Positions 9,065-17,952 of a stretch of 64,000 nucleotides of DNA are shown piece by piece. The notes beneath the pieces are model-generated. The model saw only the letters and a list, made by a program, of their open reading frames with translations, was not told where the DNA came from and made no database searches. The stretch is from NCBI GenBank assembly GCA_964463965.1, contig CAYXED010000001.1, positions 1 to 64,000 of the forward strand. Direction: 5' to 3'. The position numbers and the translations under genes are program-made. Numbering within the stretch: position 1 is the first letter of the stretch; every line of letters starts with the position of its first letter. The stretch comes from UBA2166 sp964463965 (GTDB lineage: Bacteria > Nitrospirota > Nitrospiria > Nitrospirales > UBA2166).

Positions 9065-11014
9065 CTATTCTACAACAATAAGAGTTTCTTCCGTCTTGAT
9101 ATCATCCCCCAATTTAACGTTGATTTTCTGAACAATTCCATCTATCGGAGATAACACTTGAGATTCCATTTTCATTGCCTCAATAATTAAGACAATAGCT
9201 CCCTTTTTTACCTCATCCCCTTCTTGCACCAAAACCTTTACCACTTTCCCTGGCATAGGAGACACGACATCACCCGGTTGCTGAGGTCGAGGTCTAACAA
9301 AAGGCAAAGAGGTTTGTGTCTCAGAGGACTGCTGTCCACCAGGAATGACCTCAGAAATAGTTTCGAGATAAACCTCTTCAAGCTGATTGTTAACACGAAT
9401 ATAATATGGTTTTTGCCCTTCAGTTTTATGGCTAGATCCCGTCACTTCAATCTTATATGATTCTCCATGCAATGTGACGTTAAATTCACGTGGAGCACGA
9501 AGTTCCTGAGCCTTATCTTTTTCATCATCACTTTCAAGTTCAATCGGTTCAGGCTTTAACTCTCCCTTAGCTCTCTGTTCAAAAAACTCAGCTGCGACAT
9601 TGGGAAATAATGCGTATGACAGGATATCTTCTAACTTATTCGTTGTACCTTCTAGGGCGGCTTTCAATTTCTTTAACTCAGGCTTTAAACGGTCGGCAGG
9701 ACGTGAAGTAACAGCTTTACCTGAACGAAGAGCTCGTTTTCGAAGTTCCGCACTAATATCCCCCGGAGGACGTCCATATAACCCTTTAACATAATTACGT
9801 GTTTCGTTTGTAATAACCTTGTAGCGTTCCCCTGTGATCACGTTAAGTGTAGCTTGCGTTCCGACAATTTGACTCGTTGGAGTAACAAGTGGTGGATACC
9901 CCATATCCTCACGCACTCTAGGAACCTCATCCAAAACCTCCTTCATACGCCCAAGCATATTCTGCTGTGCCAATTGATCAGACATACTAGAAAGCATCCC
10001 ACCTGGAACTTGTGAAATCAGTATCTCAGAATCAACTCCCGTAAACGGGCTTTCAAACCTTTTATATTTCTTACGCACTTCACTTAATTCCGCAGCTACA
10101 CGTGGAAAACGCTTTAAATCAAGTTTTGTGTCATAAGGAGTTCCTCGAAGGGACGCAATAAGACTTTCTGTAGGAGGGTGGGAAGATCCTCCAGAAAGAG
10201 GTGACATTGCAGTATCAATAACATCAAGTCCACCCAAAATTGCCATCAGCCCTGACATACTCGACATGCCAGAAGTATAGTGGGAATGAAGATGAATAGG
10301 GACCTTCAGCTCCTTTTTCAAACGACGGACAAGCACATAAGAGTCAAGAGGGGCAATAAGGCCTGCCATATCCTTGATACAGAGGCTATCAATACCCATA
10401 CTCTCAAGTTCCTTGGCCTGCTTCACAAACATTTCAATCGTATGAACAGGACTTGTGGTGTAACACAAGGTCCCTTGTGCATGCTTACCAACACTTTTTA
10501 CTGCTTTAACCGAAGTCTCAAGATTTCTCAAATCGTTAAGTGCATCAAAAATTCTGAACACATCCATACCATTTGCAGCTGCACGCTCTACAAAAGCCTC
10601 AACTACATCATCAGGATAATGTGCGTAGCCCAATAAGTTCTGCCCACGCAGTAACATTTGTAAACGAGTATTTGGAGCAACTGCACGAAATTGCCGTAAA
10701 CGCTCCCATGGATCTTCCTTAAGAAACCGAAGGCAAGTATCAAAGGTGGCACCACCCCAGACCTCAAGCGACCAATATCCAAGGCTATCCATTTTTTCCG
10801 CGCTTGCGAGCATGTCATCGGTTCTTACGCGAGTAGCAAGAAGTGACTGCTGTCCATCACGCATAGCAACGTCAGTAATCAACAGCTGCTTTGCCTTTGC
10901 AGGCCGAAACGGCACATCAATACTCGCCGGAGTTTTATTTGCTCCTCTAGCAACTGCAGGGGTTTTTGCTTTTGCTACAACTTTTTTCTTTTTCGCAGGC
11001 GCCTTCTTTGCCAT
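9065..11014 (-). CDS. pycB: Pyruvate carboxylase subunit B (carboxyltransferase plus biotin carrier)
   Basis: Transfers CO2 from carboxybiotin to pyruvate, giving oxaloacetate for the TCA cycle and gluconeogenesis. Within 649 residues: an HMGL-type carboxyltransferase domain (DVAMRDGQQSLLATR, CIKDMAGL with the carbamylated-Lys position, HLHSHYTSGM), a PYC_OADA conserved region (about residues 330-480), a linker, and a C-terminal biotinyl domain with EAMKMES where the Lys is biotinylated. It lies 2 nt after the biotin carboxylase gene, the two-subunit (PycA/PycB) arrangement. The same fold occurs in the oxaloacetate decarboxylase alpha subunit, but the adjoining biotin carboxylase and the lack of OadB/OadG favour pyruvate carboxylase. 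The first ~35 residues form an odd Lys/Ala/Pro-rich tail. Confidence 0.92.
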   Translation of the reverse strand: MAKKAPAKKKKVVAKAKTPAVARGANKTPASIDVPFRPAKAKQLLITDVAMRDGQQSLLATRVRTDDMLASAEKMDSLGYWSLEVWGGATFDTCLRFLKEDPWERLRQFRAVAPNTRLQMLLRGQNLLGYAHYPDDVVEAFVERAAANGMDVFRIFDALNDLRNLETSVKAVKSVGKHAQGTLCYTTSPVHTIEMFVKQAKELESMGIDSLCIKDMAGLIAPLDSYVLVRRLKKELKVPIHLHSHYTSGMSSMSGLMAILGGLDVIDTAMSPLSGGSSHPPTESLIASLRGTPYDTKLDLKRFPRVAAELSEVRKKYKRFESPFTGVDSEILISQVPGGMLSSMSDQLAQQNMLGRMKEVLDEVPRVREDMGYPPLVTPTSQIVGTQATLNVITGERYKVITNETRNYVKGLYGRPPGDISAELRKRALRSGKAVTSRPADRLKPELKKLKAALEGTTNKLEDILSYALFPNVAAEFFEQRAKGELKPEPIELESDDEKDKAQELRAPREFNVTLHGESYKIEVTGSSHKTEGQKPYYIRVNNQLEEVYLETISEVIPGGQQSSETQTSLPFVRPRPQQPGDVVSPMPGKVVKVLVQEGDEVKKGAIVLIIEAMKMESQVLSPIDGIVQKINVKLGDDIKTEETLIVVE

Positions 11015-11016
11015 TT

Positions 11017-12435
11017 CTAAAGTCCCTCATAAGCTGCAATCGCAACGGAAATTGCCGCAACAAGATCTTCTGGATTTGTATGCTCTGGATACTCAAATAG
11101 CTCTGGATGTGTCTCAATATATGAAGTATCAAAACGCCCTGCTACAAAATCTTGGTCTTCTATAATCTTCTGCAATAAAGGCAAGGTCGTCTTAACTCCC
11201 CTAAGCACAAACTCTTCTAAAGATCGGCGCATGCGGCTTACCGTTTCTGGCCAATCATGGCCAGACACTATAAGCTTTGCTAATAAGGTGTCAAAGTATG
11301 GTGGAATTACATAATCTTTATAAACAGCGCCATCAATACGAACACCAATACCTCCTGGAGAATAATAAGAGGTAACGGTCCCCGCACATGGTAGAAAGTT
11401 CTTTTGTGGGTCCTCTGCATTAATACGACACTGAATCGAACACCCGTGAAGGACGACATCATCCTGTTTAATTTTCAGAGATGCTCCCGCGGCAAGTTCA
11501 ATTTGTGCACGAACCAAGTCTATCCCAGTAACTTCTTCTGTTATGGTGTGTTCAACCTGAATTCGTGTATTCATCTCAATAAAATAAAACTTCAGCTCTT
11601 CATCAACAAGAAACTCTATCGTCCCGACAGTATCGTACTCTACAGCCTTTGCTGCAATCACAGCAGCATTTCCCATGGTTTCTCGAAGAGCAGGAGTTAG
11701 TAAGAGGGATGGAGAAACCTCAATTAACTTCTGATGCCGCCGCTGAATTGAACAATCGCGTTCACCAAGGTGAATGCAATTCCCTTCACGATCAGCAACA
11801 ATTTGAAATTCGATATGATGAGGTCGCTCAATACATTTTTCAAGAAATACATCCGACTCTCCGAATGCGGCATCAGCTTCCCGTTTTGCGGAATCAAGCC
11901 CTTCACGCAACTCATCATCTGTCCGTACGACGCGTAACCCACGACCACCCCCGCCTGCGCTCGCCTTAATCATAACCGGATAACCAGAATCGTTTGCAAA
12001 GGCAAGCGCATCTTCCTCAGAGGCAATAGCCCCATCCGTTCCAGGGACCACCGGGACACCAGCACGTATCATTGCCTCACGCGCCTGAACTTTGTTGCCC
12101 ATTAAATATATTGCTTGAGGAGAGGGCCCAATAAAGGTAATGTCATGATATCGACACAACCTCGCAAATTCCGCATTTTCTGCTAAAAACCCGTACCCAG
12201 GATGAATCGCATCAGCTCCCGTTTGATTTGCTAAACGGACAATAGCTTCCATATCAAGATATCCCTTAAGGGGCTCTATCCCAATGTAATACGCTTCATC
12301 GGCTTTTTTCACGTAAATACCAGTTGAATCAGGCTCGGTATAGATCGCTACTGTCGGAATTTCCAGTTCGCGACACGCTCGAATCACGCGCATAGCAATC
12401 TCACCTCTGTTCGCAATAAGAATTTTGTTAAACAT
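11017..12435 (-). CDS. pycA: Pyruvate carboxylase subunit A (biotin carboxylase)
   Basis: ATP-dependent carboxylation of biotin using bicarbonate. At 472 residues it is a stand-alone biotin carboxylase with an ATP-grasp core. Visible marks are NKILIANRGEIAMRVIRAC at the N terminus, the HPGYGFLAENAEFA motif, the glycine-rich ATP lid (ASAGGGGRGLRVV), HLGERDCSIQRRHQK, and EMNTRIQVEHTITEE carrying the catalytic residues. The close homologue is AccC of acetyl-CoA carboxylase; the tight coupling to pycB (2-nt gap) is the reason for calling it PycA. It is the first gene of a two-gene operon whose promoter must lie in the 428-nt gap upstream. Confidence 0.9.
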   Translation of the reverse strand: MFNKILIANRGEIAMRVIRACRELEIPTVAIYTEPDSTGIYVKKADEAYYIGIEPLKGYLDMEAIVRLANQTGADAIHPGYGFLAENAEFARLCRYHDITFIGPSPQAIYLMGNKVQAREAMIRAGVPVVPGTDGAIASEEDALAFANDSGYPVMIKASAGGGGRGLRVVRTDDELREGLDSAKREADAAFGESDVFLEKCIERPHHIEFQIVADREGNCIHLGERDCSIQRRHQKLIEVSPSLLLTPALRETMGNAAVIAAKAVEYDTVGTIEFLVDEELKFYFIEMNTRIQVEHTITEEVTGIDLVRAQIELAAGASLKIKQDDVVLHGCSIQCRINAEDPQKNFLPCAGTVTSYYSPGGIGVRIDGAVYKDYVIPPYFDTLLAKLIVSGHDWPETVSRMRRSLEEFVLRGVKTTLPLLQKIIEDQDFVAGRFDTSYIETHPELFEYPEHTNPEDLVAAISVAIAAYEGL

Positions 12436-12825
12436 AGGGATCGAAGCCTACCATAGTCCCTTTCATGGTGTCGAGAAAGATTAGAGTACCAGCATCAAGG
12501 GATCCAAGAAACTACTTCTAGGCACTTAACGGAAACAAAAAAGCTTTAAATTGCTTCAATTAAATACCCATAAGTGATTGATTTATTTAGTGATTAAAGA
12601 ATAAAAAACCATTGCTGCTTTCTGGCAGTTATACTCATTGCATGGTGAAGAGGACAGTGACTTGCTCCAATAAACACAAAACCATGCTACATGCAGACGC
12701 CATGATTAGACCAAATTCAAGTTAAATACTGTGGCCAATACAACGCATCGTCGTATAAAGGCAATGACCATTGCTACAACCCTTCTGCAACTGTGTACAA
12801 AAAAGGCGATGCCGCCTTATCCATC
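12436..12825. other. 428-nt intergenic region, pycA to tRNA-Gly: no clear gene
   Basis: No convincing gene is present between pycA and tRNA-Gly. It contains the pycA upstream region (no strong promoter identified), a short hairpin, the tRNA-Gly promoter at its right end and a 41-codon open stretch (12706-12831) without a normal start codon, discussed as a finding. Confidence 0.6.
12799..12818 (-). terminator. Short hairpin resembling a minus-strand terminator
   Basis: AAGGCG (12803-12808) and CGCCTT (12813-12818) form a 6-bp stem with a 4-nt loop. On the minus strand it is followed by a T run. No minus-strand gene lies directly upstream of it, so it may only block antisense transcription into pycA. 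Confidence 0.3.
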
Positions 12826-12854
12826 TTGTAAGTCATTGAAGTTCAAGCTAAAAT
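12826..12854 (+). promoter_or_regulatory. Promoter of tRNA-Gly
   Basis: TTGTAA (12826-12831) and TAAAAT (12849-12854) are separated by 17 nt. The expected transcription start falls about 2-4 nt before the tRNA at 12864, as expected for a stable-RNA promoter. Confidence 0.6.
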
Positions 12855-12863
12855 AAATTGGGT

Positions 12864-12938
12864 GCGGGAATAGCTCAGTGGTAGAGCATCGCCTTGCCAA
12901 GGCGAGGGTCGCGGGTTCAAATCCCGTTTCCCGCTCCA
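12864..12938 (+). tRNA. tRNA-Gly (GCC)
   Basis: A complete cloverleaf can be drawn: acceptor stem GCGGGAA/TTCCCGC, D arm GCTC..GAGC, anticodon stem TCGCC/GGCGA with loop TTGCCAA and anticodon GCC, and a T arm with GGTTCAAATCC. The CCA end is encoded (12936-12938). Length is 75 nt. Confidence 0.96.
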
Positions 12939-12978
12939 AACTTATGACTTATAGCCTTATAAACTTATCAACTTCATA

Positions 12979-13026
12979 TAAAACCAGGCGTTAGAGGTTT
13001 GTGCCCTATAAAAAACTGGTTTTTTT
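12979..13026 (+). terminator. Probable terminator after tRNA-Gly
   Basis: AAACCAG (12981-12987) pairs with CTGGTTT (13016-13022), and T residues continue to 13026. The stem is 7 bp but the loop is long (28 nt), so this is only moderately supported. Confidence 0.4.
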
Positions 13027-13221
13027 GATTTTCACAAACGTCACTACGTGTCGTTAAGTGTCATTTAATGTATCCATGTTCGTAAATATGGTACACCCAT
13101 GGTACAGGTATGGGACACAAATCCACCATCAAATATCCAAAGCGCATCCCCGTACTACGACAGGTATCGCCGTAAAGAGGCGATGTGATTATATCCTAAC
13201 AAACACTTGCAATTTCTTTTG

Positions 13222-14451
13222 ATGCCTACACTCCTTAGCCACCATCAGCGCACTAAACACGCCAAATGTTACTCTCCAAAACCCTCCCATTTACTGGGGA
13301 CACTGCTGCTATGTTCACTATTAACAAACGGTATAATAGGACACACCCAACCTATAAAAACTGCAGAAAATTCTAAAGCGATGCTTGAAATAGATGACCG
13401 TTCAAACCAACTTAGAGCTATTACACGAAACTGGAAAACTGACTGGACACGTCATACTATCCCTTATACAGAGATACTCTCTGGAGGTCCCCCACGAGAT
13501 GGAATCCGGTCCATAGACAAACCAGAGTTTATTAGTAATGACCTAGCAGCATCTTTCTTAAATTATACAGAACCCGTTATCGCAATAGATATCGATGGAG
13601 ATGCCAGAGCATACCCCCTCCAAATACTCACTTGGCATGAAATTGTTAATGATAAGGTAGGAGGAATACCCATTGTTGTTACATTTTGTCCTTTATGCAA
13701 CTCAGCAATTGCATTTGATCGACGAATTGATGCCAACACCTACGAATTTGGAACCTCCGGTCTGTTAAGGTTTTCAGACTTGATCATGTACGATCGAGAA
13801 ACTGAAAGTTTATGGCAACAATTTACTGGCGAAGGGATTGTAGGGGAAAAAGCTGGAAGATCACTTAAATTTCTTCCGGCAAGCCTTATTAGTTTCGCTG
13901 AATTTAATGCAGCCTACCCTCAAGGCAAGGTGCTCTCTCGAAATACTGGCGTTATTCGGGCCTACGGCAACAATCCGTACAAAAACTACGACACCATAGG
14001 CAATACCCCATTTATGTTCACTGGAACGCTTGATACTCGCCTTCCAGCCATGGCACGTGTGGTCACACTGTCTCTTAAAACACTGGATATTGCATACCCA
14101 CTGAGCATCCTAACTAACCAGGGCATTATCCATGATGTCCAAGGCAAGCAGTCCTTAGTACTCTTCCACACTACTGGCACTAACAGTGCTTTAGGGGCAG
14201 CACAAATTTCAGAAGGTGCTGACGTTGGGTCCACGGGTGTCTTTTATCCCATAGCAGATGGCAAACAACTTACATTTTACAAAAATCAGGATAGCATTCT
14301 CGACATTCAGACAAAAAGCACGTGGAATATTCTTGGTCACGCAACTGCTGGCCCCCTTCAGGGACAATCACTCCCCCCTGTAATACATGGAGACCATTTC
14401 TGGTTCTCGTGGGCTGCATTTAAACCACATACTATCCTATACACCAATTAA
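13222..14451 (+). CDS. DUF3179-family exported protein
   Basis: Belongs to the DUF3179 family of secreted proteins of unknown biochemical role. Family marks are IDIDGDARAYPLQILTWHEI, followed by the cysteine pair motif TFCPLCNSAIAFDR, then FGTSGLLRFSDLIMYDR and ESLWQQFTGE. The closing section (HAFWFSWAAFKP-like) is also typical. The ATG at 13222 (MPTLLSHHQRTKH) is preferred to the TTG at 13207. It gives a positively charged N region and a hydrophobic segment (LLGTLLLCSLLTNGII) that serves as a signal peptide or anchor. Neither start has a good Shine-Dalgarno. The two conserved cysteines suggest metal or redox chemistry, which is inference. It appears to be a single-gene unit after tRNA-Gly. 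Confidence 0.85.
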   Translation: MPTLLSHHQRTKHAKCYSPKPSHLLGTLLLCSLLTNGIIGHTQPIKTAENSKAMLEIDDRSNQLRAITRNWKTDWTRHTIPYTEILSGGPPRDGIRSIDKPEFISNDLAASFLNYTEPVIAIDIDGDARAYPLQILTWHEIVNDKVGGIPIVVTFCPLCNSAIAFDRRIDANTYEFGTSGLLRFSDLIMYDRETESLWQQFTGEGIVGEKAGRSLKFLPASLISFAEFNAAYPQGKVLSRNTGVIRAYGNNPYKNYDTIGNTPFMFTGTLDTRLPAMARVVTLSLKTLDIAYPLSILTNQGIIHDVQGKQSLVLFHTTGTNSALGAAQISEGADVGSTGVFYPIADGKQLTFYKNQDSILDIQTKSTWNILGHATAGPLQGQSLPPVIHGDHFWFSWAAFKPHTILYTN

Positions 14452-14575
14452 ATAACTTTAACTCCCTATCACTGCGTATAGCAAAGAGTTAAAAGAATCC
14501 TACAAAACAAGCTATTTACTGAAAAACACTAGGCTACCAAAGGATAAAGGGAAAAGAGAACTGAGAAAATATACA

Positions 14576-14968
14576 ATGCGGACACTAGTTAATAATCAGT
14601 ATATTGAGACCACACAAGCATTTCTCCGTTTTTATGTTCTCGCTGTTCAATACATTGATTATTTTCTTTTCAAAAATACTGAAAAACCAGTATCCCGTGA
14701 TGAGGTTTATACCTACCTAAAAGAAGCTCACACAATCTTACTTCAAAATGTATCTATGAACAGAATAGTGCCTCAGAAAATTCAAAGAGAACTTGAAGAG
14801 ATCAATGAGTTAATTTCCGCTACTACCAGCACAATACAAGAAAGCACTGACCAAACCAACATCCTCAAGAGTCTTAGGTCAGTGCTGTACAATAAAGCGG
14901 TCGTGCTAAGCGATCTACTAGCGGTGCTTCGCTTGATTCCTCAACCTACAACAACGGGGAAAGAGTAG
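14576..14968 (+). CDS. Small helical protein of unknown function
   Basis: A 130-residue protein that I do not recognise. The composition predicts an almost entirely alpha-helical fold: a hydrophobic first helix (FLRFYVLAVQYIDYFLF), an amphipathic middle with a REVYTYLKEAH-like segment, and a Glu/Gln/Ser/Thr-rich helix (QRELEEINELISATTSTI) followed by a leucine-rich one (SDLLAVLRLI). There is no signal peptide or Cys pair. It is followed closely by the convergent secF, with no clear terminator. Codon use looks ordinary for the window, so it is probably a real gene, but no function should be assigned. Confidence 0.55.
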   Translation: MRTLVNNQYIETTQAFLRFYVLAVQYIDYFLFKNTEKPVSRDEVYTYLKEAHTILLQNVSMNRIVPQKIQRELEEINELISATTSTIQESTDQTNILKSLRSVLYNKAVVLSDLLAVLRLIPQPTTTGKE

Positions 14969-15000
14969 AAGTATAACTGTTCAGGTTTTTAAAAAAATTA

Positions 15001-15918
15001 CTATGTGCGGCTCAAGAGTTTTCCTTTACTACCCTTCCATACAACTAGTATAGGACTTGCTACGAATACCGAAGAATAAGTTCCAACTAATACCCCAATC
15101 AAAAGGGCAAGAGAAAAATCATGAAGAACCTCACCTCCAAAAAACGTCAAAGGAATTAGCACCAAAATCACGGTCAACGTAGTAATAAGTGTACGACTTA
15201 AAACCTGGTTGATGCCGGCATTAATAACTTGATCAACTGGCTGACGACGACGAATACGAAGATTTTCACGAATCCTATCAAATACAACAACCGTATCTGT
15301 CAAAGAATACCCAGCTAAAGTTAATAGTGCCGTTACCACAAGTAATGTAATTTCCTTATCAAGCAGATAGAAAATTCCCAAAACAACAAACACATCATGA
15401 AATGTTGCCGTCGCAGCTGCAAAACCAAATCGAAACTCAAAACGAGCTGCGATATACATAATAATACCTATCAATGAAATAAAAATTGCAACTAACGCAT
15501 CCTTCTGAAGTTTTTTCCCAATCGTGGGGCCTATCTCAACACTTGAATCAACAACAAATTTATTCTGAGGGAACGATTCTTCAAATATGTTGACAATCTT
15601 GTCTGCTATCTCCTCCTCAATTGTTGTCAATTCTTTTACACGTATCATTAACTTATTTTCTCGTACAATTTCTTGCAGGTCAGCCTCTTGAATGCCCCCA
15701 TTTGAAAGTGCCGCCCTTGCTTCATCAATAGGCATAGGGTTGTCAAACCTAAGCTGTACCGCAGTGCCACCCGCAAAATCAATGCCCAAATTTGCCGTTC
15801 CCCATCCGATCTGAAACATTGCAAACATTCCAACAATAACCATCATCCCAGATATGATGAAGGTTATATTTCGCTTACCCATAAAATCAAAGTTTGTTTT
15901 TCCAACAATCTCTACCAC
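15001..15918 (-). CDS. secF: Protein translocase subunit SecF
   Basis: RND-family membrane protein that, with SecD, uses the proton gradient to drive late steps of Sec export at the periplasmic face. The 305-residue length is normal. Marks: an N-terminal membrane helix, the SecF motif LGIDFAGGTAVQLRF in the first periplasmic segment, and the C-terminal membrane bundle with AGYSLTDTVVVFDRIRENL. It follows secD by 48 nt in the conserved order tgt-yajC-secD-secF. Confidence 0.97.
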   Translation of the reverse strand: MVEIVGKTNFDFMGKRNITFIISGMMVIVGMFAMFQIGWGTANLGIDFAGGTAVQLRFDNPMPIDEARAALSNGGIQEADLQEIVRENKLMIRVKELTTIEEEIADKIVNIFEESFPQNKFVVDSSVEIGPTIGKKLQKDALVAIFISLIGIIMYIAARFEFRFGFAAATATFHDVFVVLGIFYLLDKEITLLVVTALLTLAGYSLTDTVVVFDRIRENLRIRRRQPVDQVINAGINQVLSRTLITTLTVILVLIPLTFFGGEVLHDFSLALLIGVLVGTYSSVFVASPILVVWKGSKGKLLSRT

Positions 15919-15966
15919 AAATCCTCCGATATAAGCGTCAGTTGCATAAAGCTAGAAAAATGATCC

Positions 15967-17607
15967 TCAAATACTGAGCCGTTTAAACCGCCAGCGATTA
16001 TTTCCCATATCAAATACGACCTTAGTACCGACTAAAGCTGTAAACAAGTTAATACCAATACCAAGACAGAGAGTTACTGCAAAACCTTTAATTGGACCTG
16101 TGCCAAAGACAAAAAGCGCAAATCCAGTGATGAGAGTCGTAACATGCGCATCAACAATTGTCAGTAATGCCTTATTATAGCCAGCATCGATTGCAAGACG
16201 GACTGGTTTTTCCTGCCTAATTTCTTCTCTGATACGCTCAAAAATTAGTACATTCGAATCTACACCCATCCCAATTGTTAAAATAATTCCCGCAATCCCA
16301 GGGAGCGTAAGAGTTGCTTCAAGACCCCCCAGCGCACCAATAAGACCTACAATATTTAAGACCAATGCAAAGTCTGCAATTAATCCCGCAATCCGATAGT
16401 AGTAAATCATGAAGAGAACAACAAGAAATGATGCAAATGCCATAGAGATTGCACCCTTCTCAATTGAATCTCTGCCCAGTGAAGGACCAACGGTAAGATT
16501 TTGAATAACGGCTACTGGCGCTGGTAATGCCCCAGCACGCAATGCAATCGCTAAGTCCGCTGCTTCCTGAGTCGTAAACGCACCGGTAATTTGTGCTCTT
16601 CCACCTGAAATTCTTTCCTGAATAACTGGCGCAGAGTAGACAACATCATCAAGAATGATTGCCATCCGGCGCTGTACATTCTCTGCGGTCACTGCATCAA
16701 ATATTTTTCCTCCCGTGCGATCAAATGAAATAGATACATAGGGCTCATTAAACTCTCCAATTTGCACACGCGCATCGGTAAGCAGCTCACCTGTAAGCAT
16801 TGCCTGCTTTTTTATAAGATATGGGATTTTAGTGACTATGCCACTATCAAAATTGACCACCCTTTCAAACAGAATCTCATCCCCTTCTGGAATGCGATCT
16901 GCAAACTGACGCATAGTAGATTCTTCATCGCCTACTGCAACTTGCCCAGGAAGTTCTCTCGTCAACGGGTTGTCTTCATCCAGCAACTTGAATTCAAGCT
17001 GCGCAGTACTTTTAATCAGCCTCAAAGCTCGCTTAGGGTCCTTAACTCCAGGAAGCTGCACAACAATTTCATTAAGACCTTGCGTCTGAATTAAAGGTTC
17101 TGCAACACCAAATTCATCAACTCGATTTCTGATTGTCTCCAGTGCTTGCTCAACGGCACCTTCCTTAATCCGTCTAATCTCCTGTTCACTAATTCCTAAA
17201 ATCAGCACACCCTCTTGATCTGATATGCGAGGAATTAATAATGGATACGTCGTTCGAATCAAAGTTTCAATTGTGTCTTCAGATGGGTCTACTGGCAACA
17301 TTACTTGTATGTTAGCTTGGTCAATACGCTTCACCTCAATATCAGTAATGTCATTATCCTCCAACACACCTTTAACACCATCGGCGGTACGATCAAGATT
17401 AATTTCAACTGCCTTATCCGTTTGCACTTGTAAAACAAGATGCATTCCACCCTGCAAATCTAAACCTAAACGAGTACCTTTACTTGGAAAGTAGTCCTGC
17501 CACCAAGTCGGCATGAATGTAAAATAGGGAGTCGACGGAAGAAAAAATGCTACAGAAAGAATTACAATTATACCAAGCGCAAGCAAACGCCCTCGAACTG
17601 GTTTCAT
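15967..17607 (-). CDS. secD: Protein translocase subunit SecD
   Basis: Partner of SecF in the SecDF-YajC accessory complex. The protein is 546 residues with an N-terminal membrane helix, the family motif RLGLDLQGGMHLVLQV, a periplasmic P1 domain (roughly residues 60-360) and a C-terminal six-helix RND bundle that includes GMGVDSNVLIFERIREE. The loop ALRAGALPAPV before the bundle is also typical. It begins 12 nt after yajC, so the two are translated from one message. Confidence 0.97.
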   Translation of the reverse strand: MKPVRGRLLALGIIVILSVAFFLPSTPYFTFMPTWWQDYFPSKGTRLGLDLQGGMHLVLQVQTDKAVEINLDRTADGVKGVLEDNDITDIEVKRIDQANIQVMLPVDPSEDTIETLIRTTYPLLIPRISDQEGVLILGISEQEIRRIKEGAVEQALETIRNRVDEFGVAEPLIQTQGLNEIVVQLPGVKDPKRALRLIKSTAQLEFKLLDEDNPLTRELPGQVAVGDEESTMRQFADRIPEGDEILFERVVNFDSGIVTKIPYLIKKQAMLTGELLTDARVQIGEFNEPYVSISFDRTGGKIFDAVTAENVQRRMAIILDDVVYSAPVIQERISGGRAQITGAFTTQEAADLAIALRAGALPAPVAVIQNLTVGPSLGRDSIEKGAISMAFASFLVVLFMIYYYRIAGLIADFALVLNIVGLIGALGGLEATLTLPGIAGIILTIGMGVDSNVLIFERIREEIRQEKPVRLAIDAGYNKALLTIVDAHVTTLITGFALFVFGTGPIKGFAVTLCLGIGINLFTALVGTKVVFDMGNNRWRFKRLSI

Positions 17608-17619
17608 AGGTTTTTGATC

Positions 17620-17952
17620 CTAATCTTCATCGTCTTCACGTTGGAGCTGAGTCACATGACTCCGCTCAAGCTTCACCTTAACACTATCCGCAATCTGTAA
17701 AGTTACAGTTTCTTTTCCAATGTTAGTGATAGTCCCCCATACTCCTCCGCTGGTAATAACATTATCACCTTTTTTTAAAGCATCCAACATTGACTTGTGT
17801 TGAGATGCACGTTGCTGTTGTGGACGAATTAAAAGAAAATAGAATATGAGAAAAATAAGGGCAAACGGAATAAGAGACACAAGAAGGCCGGGCCCTCCCT
17901 GAGAACCAGCACTAGCCGTTTGCGCCCATGCAGTACCATCACCCCATATCAT
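17620..17952 (-). CDS. yajC: Preprotein translocase subunit YajC
   Basis: Small single-span membrane protein that copurifies with SecDF. It is 110 residues with one membrane helix (LLVSLIPFALIFLIFYFLLIRP) followed by the signature RPQQQRASQHKSML and the KGDNVITSGGVWGTI segment. Its ATG overlaps the tgt stop codon by 4 nt (ATGA), indicating translational coupling. The region before the helix (residues 1-24) is longer and more Ala/Gly/Ser-rich than in E. coli. Confidence 0.95.
   Translation of the reverse strand: MIWGDGTAWAQTASAGSQGGPGLLVSLIPFALIFLIFYFLLIRPQQQRASQHKSMLDALKKGDNVITSGGVWGTITNIGKETVTLQIADSVKVKLERSHVTQLQREDDED

Noticed and set aside
11017..12435. Acetyl-CoA carboxylase AccC as name for the biotin carboxylase
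   Set aside because: It is 2 nt from a carboxyltransferase of the pyruvate type and no accB gene is adjacent, so PycA is the better call, although accC cannot be fully excluded.
13080..13200. Possible integrase start after tRNA-Gly
   Set aside because: Short frames such as MGHKSTIKYPKRIPVLRQ end in stops within about 45 codons and no recombinase motif is seen; kept only as a repeat observation.
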